The notes below the pieces were generated by a model. It did not search any database. It was not told the origin of the DNA and worked only from the letters and a program-made list of their open reading frames with translations. From NCBI RefSeq assembly GCF_900104455.1, contig NZ_FNHB01000008.1, forward strand, positions 1 through 64,000: a DNA stretch of 64,000 nt, read 5' to 3'. Of this stretch, positions 40,764 through 49,144 are shown in pieces (the stretch's first letter is position 1; each line of letters begins with the position of its first letter). Source of the stretch: Dendrosporobacter quercicolus (GTDB lineage: Bacteria > Bacillota > Negativicutes > DSM-1736 > Dendrosporobacteraceae). The translations under genes and the position numbers were made by a program.

Positions 40764-40815
40764 TAAAGTAACCCATCTTACCGTGGTACAGGTGGAAGGG
40801 TTACTTTATTCTTTT
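40764..40815 (+). terminator. Terminator after the 66-aa gene
   Basis: TAAAGTAACCC (40764-40774) pairs perfectly with GGGTTACTTTA (40798-40808), and TTCTTTTTG follows. The 23-base loop has a small internal hairpin. Confidence 0.85.
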
Positions 40816-40959
40816 TGTTCCGATGTTATTAAGACGAACTGCATTTTCTTTATTGTTTTGAAGTTCTCTCATGTATAGGGATAACAGTAAATTTTACACC
40901 GTTTATCTATGTAAAAATTATACTATTTTCCATAATTTTCTAAAGAAATTCTAATAAAC

Positions 40960-41040
40960 TTTATGTACGATAAAAATCTAACAACAGGGTAATGCAGCTT
41001 TTAAGCACCCTCTCGCGCCAGTCGTACATCTTTACATAAA
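40960..41040 (+). promoter_or_regulatory. Nested and alternative hairpins upstream of the wza operon
   Basis: ATGTACGA (40963-40970) pairs with TCGTACAT (41022-41029). Inside are AGGGT (40986-40990) with ACCCT (41007-41011) and GCTT with AAGC. The left arm can instead pair, as TTTATGTA (40960-40967), with TACATAAA (41033-41040). Such competing pairings 130-200 bp before a polysaccharide operon could form a leader switch. Protein-binding sites are an alternative explanation. Confidence 0.45.
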
Positions 41041-41102
41041 TTCCATTTTTTGTCGGCTTATCCGCCTCCTAAATATGGGTTTATGGGATTTATTTGTCAT
41101 TT

Positions 41103-41138
41103 TAGCAGGAGAGAATGATTTTGTTGACGAATAATAAG
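41103..41138 (+). promoter_or_regulatory. TAGCAGGA-N18-GAATAATAAG element upstream of wza
   Basis: The boxes start at 41103 and 41129, one base wider than the elements near the porin genes. A TTGACG lies at 41125-41130 within it. It is 31 bp before the wza start codon, a sensible promoter position. Confidence 0.4.
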
Positions 41139-41168
41139 TTACAAATAATGTGAAATGGGAGGATTGGC

Positions 41169-41810
41169 GTGAAGTATTTTGTCAAGTTGACTCTGGTCGT
41201 TTTCGCACTTATGTTTAGCTGTTTGCCTGCCAATAGCGCTATAGCCCAGGAGTACAAGCTGGGGGCTAACGATATTTTGACTATTGGCGTGTGGGGTTAT
41301 GAAGAACTAAAGCTGGAGGAATTGGCGGTGCGCCCGGATGGAAAAATTGCATTTCCGCTGGTAGGCGAAGTTGAAGCCGCGGATAAGACGGTAAGTGAGC
41401 TAACCGATGCTTTGACCACCGGCTTGTCTGTTTATGTCAAAGAACCAATTGTAACCGTTAATATTTTAAAATTCCGGACAACCAGGGTCTATGTGCTGGG
41501 CGAAGTCCAGAAGCCGGGAATGTATGAGATTGAACGAAGCCACAACCTGCTCGACGCCATCGGCATGGCCGGCAGCTATACCAAGAATGCCGCCAAGAAA
41601 AAAGTCCACATTATCCGCCAGGATAATTCAGCTGAACCGATCAAAGCCAATCTGTTGAATATCCTGACCAAAGGCGATATGTCGCAGAACTATACCTTAC
41701 ATGACGGCGATGTTGTTTATTTAAGCGATAATGGCCGAATCGATTTCGCCAAAGATATCTTGCCATGGATTTCCGCAACTTATCAGATCAGTGAAACACA
41801 AAACAACTAG
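41169..41810 (+). CDS. Polysaccharide export protein, Wza-like
   Basis: The 213-residue precursor has a signal peptide (hydrophobic core at about 6-20, cleavage near AIAQ), a polysaccharide-export domain (YKLGANDILTIGVWGYEEL, VRPDGKIAFPLVGEVEAA) and an SLBB domain (RVYVLGEVQKPGMYEIERS). It forms the periplasmic/outer-membrane exit channel for polymer. There is no lipobox cysteine at the cleavage site, and it is much shorter than the roughly 380-residue E. coli Wza; the C-terminus (DFAKDILPWISATYQ) may be the membrane-facing helix. GTG 41169 follows GGGAGGA. Confidence 0.9.
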   Translation: MKYFVKLTLVVFALMFSCLPANSAIAQEYKLGANDILTIGVWGYEELKLEELAVRPDGKIAFPLVGEVEAADKTVSELTDALTTGLSVYVKEPIVTVNILKFRTTRVYVLGEVQKPGMYEIERSHNLLDAIGMAGSYTKNAAKKKVHIIRQDNSAEPIKANLLNILTKGDMSQNYTLHDGDVVYLSDNGRIDFAKDILPWISATYQISETQNN

Positions 41811-41836
41811 TTGAATGACAGCATGGAGGGTAAATC

Positions 41837-43309
41837 GTGGACGAAACGACTCTGGACTTAAGAGATATTCTAAAAACTTTGAAGAAACGCCGGAAACTTA
41901 TTGGTTATATCTTTGTCGGATTTGTAGTGCTCGCAGCATTGCTCAGCTTTCTCTGGCCGCCGACCTATGAATCGGAAACCAACCTGCGAGTAAAGCAGCC
42001 GCAAGGTCTGGCCGATTCGCTGTTAAGCAGTCTGCCGACAGGCAATGCATCAGCCACTAAGCAGCTCATGTCGACTTATGCCGAAATTCTGAAAAGCCGT
42101 ACTGTGGTGCAGGAAGTGATTGATAAGACCCAGGCCGATAAGGAAGAAATTCCGGATTATGAGAATATGCTTGACCGAATTACTACTCAGCCGGTTAAAG
42201 ATACCGAAATTCTTAGGGTAAGGGTTACGGCAAAAACGCCGGAAGAGGCCCAACTGGTGGCTGATACACTGGTCAATACATTCAATGCTCGTTTAAGCTT
42301 TTTGACCAGATCGGAACAAACTGTTGTCCGCCAGTTCATTGGGGAACGTCTGCAGGAGTCCAAGGCCGACGTGGAAAAGGCTGAGGAGGAACTTCAGAAG
42401 TATAAAACCGAACAAAAAATTACCGATCCGGATGTTGAAACCAAGGCTCTGGTCGACGCTTTGACTGAGATCAATAAGCTGGCGGCGGAGAATGCCGTAA
42501 CCATGGCCGCTGCCCAGGGCAAGCTGGCCAGTACCCGGCAGCAGCTTGGGGCTGAGAAAGAAGGCTTTATTGCCGATAATCCTTTAATTCAGCAATATAA
42601 AACCAAACTGGCCGAACTGGAAGTCAGTCTGGTGGAACTTACAGAAAAATATACCGAGCAGCATCCGCAGGTCAAAGCCACCAGGGCGGCTATCGGAGAA
42701 ACCCAGGCTAAGCTGGCGGCTGAGGTCGGCCGGGTAATTACGGCCGACGCGCCGTCTATGAATCCAATCCATCAGGGATTGCTGCAAAGCCAGTTAATGG
42801 CTGAAGCGCAAATTGCCGCATCGACCGCCCAGCAAGTAGCCATTGTTGCAATTGTCGAACAAGGGCAAGCCGATCTTGGTAAGTTGCCGGTCAAGGAACA
42901 GGGCTTAGCCAAAGTGATGCGGGATGCGGAGGTAGCCAGGGAAATTTATGTTATGCTGGCTAAGCGCCATGAGGAAGCCCGGATCAGTGAGGTGATGCAG
43001 CCAACCGATATCCAGGTGATTGATGTGGCGACACTGCCGGACGAGCCGATCAAACCGAAGAAAGCGCTGAATATTGTCATTGCTGCCATTCTGGGTTTGT
43101 TTGCCGGGCTGGGAGCGGCCTTTATTGTAGAGTATTTGAATAAATCGATTCATACCGTTGAGGATGTCCGTCAATATCTTGACCTTCCTGTGTTAGGCAG
43201 TATTCCTCATTTTGACAATGAGTATAAAGAGTCTGAACCAAGCTTCTGGGATAAGCTGAAACAATTGTTATCTACAAACTCGCAAAGGGGGCAGAAACGC
43301 GATGTCTAA
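41837..43309 (+). CDS. Chain-length determinant / polysaccharide co-polymerase (Wzz/GumC type)
   Basis: The 490-residue inner-membrane protein has two flanking helices (about 22-42 and 412-433), a Wzz domain after the first (YESETNLRVKQPQG), a long periplasmic coiled coil (about 170-300) and a P-rich segment before the last helix (PDEPIKPKKALNIVIAAILG). The cytoplasmic tail is short, and the kinase is a separate downstream gene, as in Firmicutes. GTG 41837 follows GGAGGG. It overlaps the kinase gene by 8 bp. Confidence 0.92.
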   Translation: MDETTLDLRDILKTLKKRRKLIGYIFVGFVVLAALLSFLWPPTYESETNLRVKQPQGLADSLLSSLPTGNASATKQLMSTYAEILKSRTVVQEVIDKTQADKEEIPDYENMLDRITTQPVKDTEILRVRVTAKTPEEAQLVADTLVNTFNARLSFLTRSEQTVVRQFIGERLQESKADVEKAEEELQKYKTEQKITDPDVETKALVDALTEINKLAAENAVTMAAAQGKLASTRQQLGAEKEGFIADNPLIQQYKTKLAELEVSLVELTEKYTEQHPQVKATRAAIGETQAKLAAEVGRVITADAPSMNPIHQGLLQSQLMAEAQIAASTAQQVAIVAIVEQGQADLGKLPVKEQGLAKVMRDAEVAREIYVMLAKRHEEARISEVMQPTDIQVIDVATLPDEPIKPKKALNIVIAAILGLFAGLGAAFIVEYLNKSIHTVEDVRQYLDLPVLGSIPHFDNEYKESEPSFWDKLKQLLSTNSQRGQKRDV

Positions 43310-43991
43310 TAAGCGCCGACTTATTGTTCAGGAACAGGCCAAGTCCCCCATTGCCGAGGCTTACCGCACCTTGCGAACCAATATCCAGTTTTCCAAAAGC
43401 GATGGGGAACTTAAAGCAATCATGTTCACCAGCTCCGGTCCTGGCGAGGGGAAGTCAACCACTACCTCCAACACGGCGGTAGCTATGGCCCAATCCGGCA
43501 AACGGGTCATTCTGATGGACTGTGACCTAAGAAAGCCGGTTCAGCACAAGATTTTCACAAAACGCAACAAAGGGGTTACCAATGCGCTGGTGGAAGAAGT
43601 CAATCCGCTGGATTTACTGCAGGAGACCGAAGTGGATAATTTGCTGCTACTCCCCAGTGGGCCTATACCTCCTAATCCTTCTGAATTACTAGGAACTGTC
43701 CGCATGCAGGAGATTGTCGAATGTTTAAAGGAAAACTGTGATTTGCTAATTATTGATGCGCCGCCGGTGGTGGCGGTTACCGACGCTTCGGTTTTGGCCG
43801 CTAAGGTCGATGGGATTGTCCTTGTCGTTAATGCCGGCAGCAACCGGCCGGAAATGGTGCAAAAGGCGAAAGAATTATTGGCTAAGGCCAAAGGCCATAT
43901 TTTAGGCGTTGTGTTGAATCGCGTGGAGATTGAAGAGGAACATGCGTACTATTACTATTATTATGGTAATGAGAACAAAAATGCAAAATGA
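43302..43991 (+). CDS. Bacterial tyrosine kinase (BY-kinase, CpsD/CapB type)
   Basis: The 229-residue kinase autophosphorylates to drive cycles of polymerisation and export. It has SPIAEAYRTLRTNIQFS, Walker A SSGPGEGKSTT, Walker A' VILMDCDLRKP, Walker B LLIIDAPPVVAVTD, and a C-terminal tyrosine cluster of six consecutive tyrosines (HAYYYYYYGN), the autophosphorylation target. It works with the upstream Wzz protein and is opposed by the CpsB phosphatase at 39551. ATG 43302 overlaps the Wzz gene. Confidence 0.95.
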   Translation: MSNKRRLIVQEQAKSPIAEAYRTLRTNIQFSKSDGELKAIMFTSSGPGEGKSTTTSNTAVAMAQSGKRVILMDCDLRKPVQHKIFTKRNKGVTNALVEEVNPLDLLQETEVDNLLLLPSGPIPPNPSELLGTVRMQEIVECLKENCDLLIIDAPPVVAVTDASVLAAKVDGIVLVVNAGSNRPEMVQKAKELLAKAKGHILGVVLNRVEIEEEHAYYYYYYGNENKNAK

Positions 43992-44003
43992 GGAGTGAGT
44001 GGA

Positions 44004-45488
44004 GTGTCATCTAGTAATCCCGATTTTCCAATTCGACAAAAATCTCTATATGATATTTCAGTTGCAAGTCGTATTGGAAGATGGCTTGCTCCATTGATGC
44101 TAATTGTAGCAGATTATCTAGTAGTAGTTTTAGCATTATTGACTGCCTATTATTTTCGCGATTCTTTTTTGCGTACGCTGTTTCCTGGTTTAAGTCCATT
44201 AACCGTACCATCTAAGTATGTGTATATAATCATTCCATTAATCTACTTGGGCTTGTTTTTATATGAACGTTTATATACAAAGCGTCTTCCTTTTTGGCAA
44301 TCTGCAGAGTTGGTTTTTAAAGTATCGCTGTTTACTATGGCAATTACAACAGGATTGTTATATTTTTCTGGCACAGCAAAGGAAATATCTCGAATATTTA
44401 TTATTTCAAGTTGGGTATTTAGTTACCTATATATTGTATCTGAAAGATATTTGCTGAAAAGACTGCTGGTACATATTGGTTTGTGGCAAAAACCTGTGGT
44501 GGTAATCGGCGCCGGTAAAACTGCGGAACTAATTTCGCAGGTATATGCTGACGAACCAGGTATGGGCTATAAAATTGTTGGTTTAATTGAAGACAACTTT
44601 AAGGAAAGACCTTTAATAGGAAAATATTCTCTTTTAGGCAACTTCAATAATGTCGAAGAAGCTTTGCTTAAAAGTGGTGTAAAGGATGTCATCATAGCTG
44701 CTCCTGGATTGGAACGGGGAAAAATGGTCGAATTGGTTTATCGCATTCAACCACTAATTAAAAATATAACTATTGTTCCTGATTTGTTTGGAGTACCAAT
44801 GGCGAATATTGAGGTTGAAGCCTTTTTTAATCAGAAGGCAATCATGTTTAAAATACGCAACAACATGGCAAGAGGGTACAACCGCTTTCTTAAAAGGACT
44901 TTTGATTTAACCGGTAGCTTAATTGGTGGACTGTTGATACTCCCGGTTGTTTTGGTTATCGCAGTCCGTATATATTTGGATTCACCAGGGCCGATTATAT
45001 TTGCTCATAATAGAATTGGCTTCAAAGGTAAAGTTTTCCCTTGCTATAAATTTCGTTCAATGGTACCAAATGCTCAAGAAGTGCTTGATAAATACCTACA
45101 AGAAAACCTAAGTGCGCGTGAGGAATGGGAACGTGACTTTAAATTGAAGGATGATATTCGTATAACTAAGATTGGTAATTTTCTCCGAAAAACTAGTCTT
45201 GATGAACTGCCGCAATTATTAAATGTCATAAAAGGTGAAATGAGTCTGGTCGGACCACGCCCAATCGTTAAAGAAGAGATTGAAAAGTACGGGCAATATA
45301 TTAATGATTATTATTTAATTCGACCCGGGATGACTGGGTTTTGGCAAGTTAGTGGTCGAAATGATGTCGATTATAATTCCAGAGTTCAAATGGATTCATG
45401 GTATGTGCGTAACTGGTCATTATGGCAGGATATAGTCTTGCTTTTTAAAACTATAGTCGTTGTAATAAAAGGAAAGGGAGCATATTAA
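44004..45488 (+). CDS. Undecaprenyl-phosphate sugar phosphotransferase (WbaP/WcaJ type)
   Basis: The 494-residue enzyme places the first sugar phosphate on undecaprenyl phosphate to start the repeat unit. It has four to five N-terminal membrane helices, a nucleotide-binding-like middle domain ([17 protein letters not shown]) and the C-terminal sugar-transferase domain ([74 protein letters not shown]). The start sugar is commonly glucose or galactose but cannot be fixed. GTG 44004 is 8 bp after AGGAG. The gene marks the left edge of the A+T-rich cassette. Confidence 0.93.
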   Translation: MSSSNPDFPIRQKSLYDISVASRIGRWLAPLMLIVADYLVVVLALLTAYYFRDSFLRTLFPGLSPLTVPSKYVYIIIPLIYLGLFLYERLYTKRLPFWQSAELVFKVSLFTMAITTGLLYFSGTAKEISRIFIISSWVFSYLYIVSERYLLKRLLVHIGLWQKPVVVIGAGKTAELISQVYADEPGMGYKIVGLIEDNFKERPLIGKYSLLGNFNNVEEALLKSGVKDVIIAAPGLERGKMVELVYRIQPLIKNITIVPDLFGVPMANIEVEAFFNQKAIMFKIRNNMARGYNRFLKRTFDLTGSLIGGLLILPVVLVIAVRIYLDSPGPIIFAHNRIGFKGKVFPCYKFRSMVPNAQEVLDKYLQENLSAREEWERDFKLKDDIRITKIGNFLRKTSLDELPQLLNVIKGEMSLVGPRPIVKEEIEKYGQYINDYYLIRPGMTGFWQVSGRNDVDYNSRVQMDSWYVRNWSLWQDIVLLFKTIVVVIKGKGAY

Positions 45489-45547
45489 TATAGATAGTTA
45501 AGTGAAAATATGGATAAATAATTTTATGATTTTGACTTGGAGTGCAT

Positions 45548-46597
45548 ATGCAAACATCTAAAGTTTATATCATTATTTTAAATTGGAATGGTTGGCAAGA
45601 TACAATTGAGTGTTTAGAAAGTGTTTTCCGAAGTAATTACCCTAATTTTACGGTAATTGTTTGCGATAACGCATCCATAGATAATTCATTGGATAAAATT
45701 AAACAATGGGCAAATGGACATATACAGTCATATGTTACAGATGACTCTAAAATATCACTCTTGACTACACCTCCTATTAAAAAACCTCTACCTTATGCCG
45801 AGTATACACGCATTCAGATAGATCAATGTGCGGTAGATAATGAGGAAAATTCACCTTTAATTTTAATTCAAACAGGTTCTAATCTTGGTTATGCTGGTGG
45901 TAATAATGTTGGAATTCGATATGCATTAATTCAAAATGATTTTGAATATATTTGGCTTCTCAACAATGATACGGTAGTTGATTACACAGCATTAGCCCAG
46001 CTTATAAAGCGGATGAAAAATAAACCTAGTGCAGGAATATGTGGTTCTACATTATTATATTATGACAATCCAGATAAGGTACAGGCATTAGGCGGTGCCC
46101 GATATAATAGATGGTTGGGGACAAGCAAACATATAGGTGCACTTGCTAACTTTGAATCTTTAAATATTGATTGCATTTCCGTAGAACGAAAAATTGACTA
46201 TATTGTAGGTGCTTCTATGCTGGTGTCAAAGAAGTTCCTTAATGACGTTGGATTAATATGTGAAGATTATTTTCTCTACTTCGAGGAAATTGATTGGATT
46301 ACTCGTGGCAGGGAAAACTTCGAATTAGCATATGAATATCAAAGTATTGTATATCATAAAGAGGGAAATAGCATTGGCTCCAGCAATGACTTTAAAGAAC
46401 GAAGCTTTACGTCTGATTATTATGCAATTAGAAATAGACTTATATTTACTAAAAAGCATTTTAAGTATGCACTAATTTCTGTTTATATTGGTTTAATACC
46501 GACGATCATGAATCGTATAAAACGAAAACAGTGGAATCGAGTGACCATGATTTTTAAGGTTGCGTTAAATGCGCTAAAGCCCATTACTAAATATTAA
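45548..46597 (+). CDS. Glycosyltransferase family 2 protein (rhamnosyltransferase-like)
   Basis: The 349-residue inverting GT-A enzyme has VYIIILNWNGWQDTIECLES, VCDNASIDNS, GSNLGYAGGNNVGIRYAL, IWLLNNDTVVD as the DxD-like metal site, and DYFLYFEEIDW. This wording is like WbbL-type transferases, which add rhamnose in many cases, but the donor is not proven. A C-terminal amphipathic region may dock on the membrane. ATG 45548 follows TTGGAG. Base composition is low in G+C, as in its neighbours. Confidence 0.87.
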   Translation: MQTSKVYIIILNWNGWQDTIECLESVFRSNYPNFTVIVCDNASIDNSLDKIKQWANGHIQSYVTDDSKISLLTTPPIKKPLPYAEYTRIQIDQCAVDNEENSPLILIQTGSNLGYAGGNNVGIRYALIQNDFEYIWLLNNDTVVDYTALAQLIKRMKNKPSAGICGSTLLYYDNPDKVQALGGARYNRWLGTSKHIGALANFESLNIDCISVERKIDYIVGASMLVSKKFLNDVGLICEDYFLYFEEIDWITRGRENFELAYEYQSIVYHKEGNSIGSSNDFKERSFTSDYYAIRNRLIFTKKHFKYALISVYIGLIPTIMNRIKRKQWNRVTMIFKVALNALKPITKY

Positions 46598-46638
46598 AGG
46601 ATACTATCTTGCATATGTATTAAAAATGAGGAGTAACT

Positions 46639-47823
46639 ATGAGCAAAGTTAATGGTACAAAAAAGAAAGTTTGTTTGGTGAGTTGGTTTCAGTCTCATAA
46701 TTATGGAACAAATCTTCAAGCGTATGCACTCATTAAGGCGCTAAATAATTTAAATTGTGAATGTATTTTGAATGATTTTGTTTATAAGAATATAGATTTC
46801 TTTAATATTAACTGGGTTTGGATCAAATTTTGTCAAAAACTTAATTTAAAGAAGAAAAACATTCTACATAGAAAATTAAGAAAAAGTGTCAACTCTAACT
46901 TTAGTGATAGGTTAGATAGGCGAGAAAACTTGTATAAAAAATACATGTTAGATAATTATAAATTTGCTGGAATCAAAAATAAAAAGGGACTATTAAAATT
47001 ATGTGAATGGGCAGATTATTTTATTTCAGGAAGTGATCAAGCATGGAACCCATATTATTTGAACCGTTGCTATTTATTGGATTTTGTTAATGATTCTACC
47101 CCCAAAATATCGTATGCTGCCAGTTTTGGAGTTAATGCTTTGCCAGCTTGGTCAAAATCAACTTATAAAGATTTGTTAAATAGGTATAAAAGTATTAGTG
47201 TCCGAGAAAAGCAAGGTATCTCAATAATTAAGAACGTGGTTGATCATGAAGTGGAGCATGTTGTAGATCCTACGCTACTAATCACACGAAGAGAATGGCA
47301 GAATTTTGCTTTAAATGCAGTAATTAAGGAAAATGTTAGAAACCTAAAAGAAGGATATATTCTTTGTTATTTTGTTGGCGATAAAGAACAGTATTGGAAA
47401 CATGTTGATGAAATAAAAAATATGACAGGATTGACCCTAATTGTTATTCCGCTTTGTTTAGAAACCTTTTTTAGGAAAGACCAAATTTATATTGAAGTTG
47501 GACCTTATGAATTTGTGTGGTTAATAGAAAATGCATCAATTATTTGTACAGACTCATTTCATGCAGTAGTTTTTTCACTTATTTTTAATAAAAATTTCTA
47601 TGTATTTAAACGCTTCTTAGATGATAATAATGAATCTCAAAATTCAAGACTATATAGCTTATTGGAAATTCTTGGATTAGAAGATTATTATGTAGATCCA
47701 AATAGCAATTGCATTAGTCAGATTAAAGGAATTGAGTATACAATTATAAATAAAAAATTAGAAGATATGAGAAAGCGTTCTCTGATGTGGTTGAAAAATG
47801 CACTTGATATTGATGTTAATTGA
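46639..47823 (+). CDS. Polysaccharide pyruvyltransferase family protein (second)
   Basis: The 394-residue protein has VCLVSWFQSHNYGTNLQAYAL, FISGSDQAWNP, ISYAASFGVNALP, SVREKQGISIIKN and ICTDSFHAVVFSLIFNKNF, the last with the conserved histidine. This is the subtype often found next to F420-dehydrogenase-like Fe-S proteins in polysaccharide loci, as here. It is only distantly similar to the family member at 38053. It would add a pyruvate ketal to the repeat unit; the acceptor is unknown. An A+T-rich weak terminator (47843-47867) follows. Confidence 0.85.
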   Translation: MSKVNGTKKKVCLVSWFQSHNYGTNLQAYALIKALNNLNCECILNDFVYKNIDFFNINWVWIKFCQKLNLKKKNILHRKLRKSVNSNFSDRLDRRENLYKKYMLDNYKFAGIKNKKGLLKLCEWADYFISGSDQAWNPYYLNRCYLLDFVNDSTPKISYAASFGVNALPAWSKSTYKDLLNRYKSISVREKQGISIIKNVVDHEVEHVVDPTLLITRREWQNFALNAVIKENVRNLKEGYILCYFVGDKEQYWKHVDEIKNMTGLTLIVIPLCLETFFRKDQIYIEVGPYEFVWLIENASIICTDSFHAVVFSLIFNKNFYVFKRFLDDNNESQNSRLYSLLEILGLEDYYVDPNSNCISQIKGIEYTIINKKLEDMRKRSLMWLKNALDIDVN

Positions 47824-47929
47824 GTATTGTAACTTGGAAACTTTAAAAAGTAAATTTAACTTTTTAATAAAAGATGGCTATGATTTGTCATTTTATACGT
47901 AATTTTTGTTTAATGCAATGTTTTTGTAT

Positions 47930-47936
47930 AATTAAG
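47930..47936 (+). promoter_or_regulatory. Candidate minus-10 box before the Fe-S protein gene
   Basis: GTATAAT lies 51 bp before the start codon in an A+T-rich gap of 163 bp. A minus-35 box is not convincing (TTTAATG or TTGTTT upstream). Confidence 0.3.
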
Positions 47937-47986
47937 AAAGTATAGAAAATAAATAATTTTATCTATGAAGGAATGAATGGGCACCT

Positions 47987-49144
47987 ATGATATGTAAAAA
48001 AAGTATATGTACAGGTTGTTCGGCATGTTTAAATATTTGTCCAAATGATTGTATTGAAATAAGGGAAGATGAGTATGGTGAAACCTATCCTCAAATAAAT
48101 GATAGTTGCATTAACTGTAATTTATGTAAAAAGATATGCCCAAATAATAAAGAGGTTTTAATGAATGCTCCCCGAAAAGCTTTTGTTTCATGGAGAAAGG
48201 ATGAAATAAAAAGTTTAAGTAGTTCATCCGGTGGTATTGCGGCAGTTATGGCCGAAAAAATTATACATGAAGGTGGAATTGTTTATGGGGCAAGTTATAA
48301 TAAAGAGTTGGATTTAGTTTGTACGAGAATTTCAATTCTTGAAGATTTAGAAAGACTTAAGGGATCAAAATATGTCCAAAGTACAATTGGATATATTTTC
48401 AGGGAAATAAAAAGTGATTTACAGAAAAATTATAAAGTTTTATTTATATCAACTCCATGTCAGGTAAGTGGGCTATATACTTATCTAGGAGATACAGAAT
48501 ACGATAATTTATTGACTTGCGATTTAGTTTGCCACGGCGTTTCCCCAAATAAATATTTTAAAGATGAGGTTTTGTATCTAAAGGATAAATATAATCTTAA
48601 ATATGTTCATGAAGTGAAATTTAGAGGGATTTTCGATTTCTGCTTTACATTATGGAATGAGAATAATGAATTATTGCTTAAATTATCTTCAGGAATTGAT
48701 TATTATTTTATGCCATTTTTAAAAGGAATAAATCTTAGAGAATCATGTTATAGTTGTATTTATGCTCAGGATAAGCGGGTAAGTGACATTACGTTAGGAG
48801 ATAGTTTTCAGTCAATTAAAACAAAACTTCAAATTAGTCGAAAAAAATCATCAAACGTATTAATAAATACTAATAAAGGAGAAGAACTTTTTGATTCTAT
48901 TAAATCAGAATTATTCGTAAGAAAGTGTAATACTGAGGATATTATAAAAGATAGCATTAGCTTACAATGTCCTTTCCCAAGACATCATAAGTCGAAAATT
49001 TTCAAAGATAATTTTCAAAGATTTGGGTACTCAAAAGGAATTCGAAAAACTATAGGTAAGGGAATTTTAATATGTCATATAGAAAGAATAATTGGATATT
49101 TTAAGCGAAATTTTTTTAGTAGATTTGCTAAATATAATAAATGA
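47987..49144 (+). CDS. Ferredoxin / coenzyme F420 dehydrogenase beta-subunit-like protein
   Basis: The 385-residue protein has two [4Fe-4S] ferredoxin motifs at the N-terminus (CTGCSACLNICPNDCI and CINCNLCKKICP), followed by an FrhB-type domain (SSSSGGIAAVMAEKII, LKGSKYVQSTIG, FISTPCQVSGLY, VCHGVSP, SDITLGDS). Such proteins occur in polysaccharide loci beside pyruvyltransferases, where their electron-transfer reaction is not settled. The 4-bp ATGA overlap with wzx shows operon coupling. A redox modification of the glycan or carrier is the simplest reading, but it is an inference. Confidence 0.87.
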   Translation: MICKKSICTGCSACLNICPNDCIEIREDEYGETYPQINDSCINCNLCKKICPNNKEVLMNAPRKAFVSWRKDEIKSLSSSSGGIAAVMAEKIIHEGGIVYGASYNKELDLVCTRISILEDLERLKGSKYVQSTIGYIFREIKSDLQKNYKVLFISTPCQVSGLYTYLGDTEYDNLLTCDLVCHGVSPNKYFKDEVLYLKDKYNLKYVHEVKFRGIFDFCFTLWNENNELLLKLSSGIDYYFMPFLKGINLRESCYSCIYAQDKRVSDITLGDSFQSIKTKLQISRKKSSNVLINTNKGEELFDSIKSELFVRKCNTEDIIKDSISLQCPFPRHHKSKIFKDNFQRFGYSKGIRKTIGKGILICHIERIIGYFKRNFFSRFAKYNK

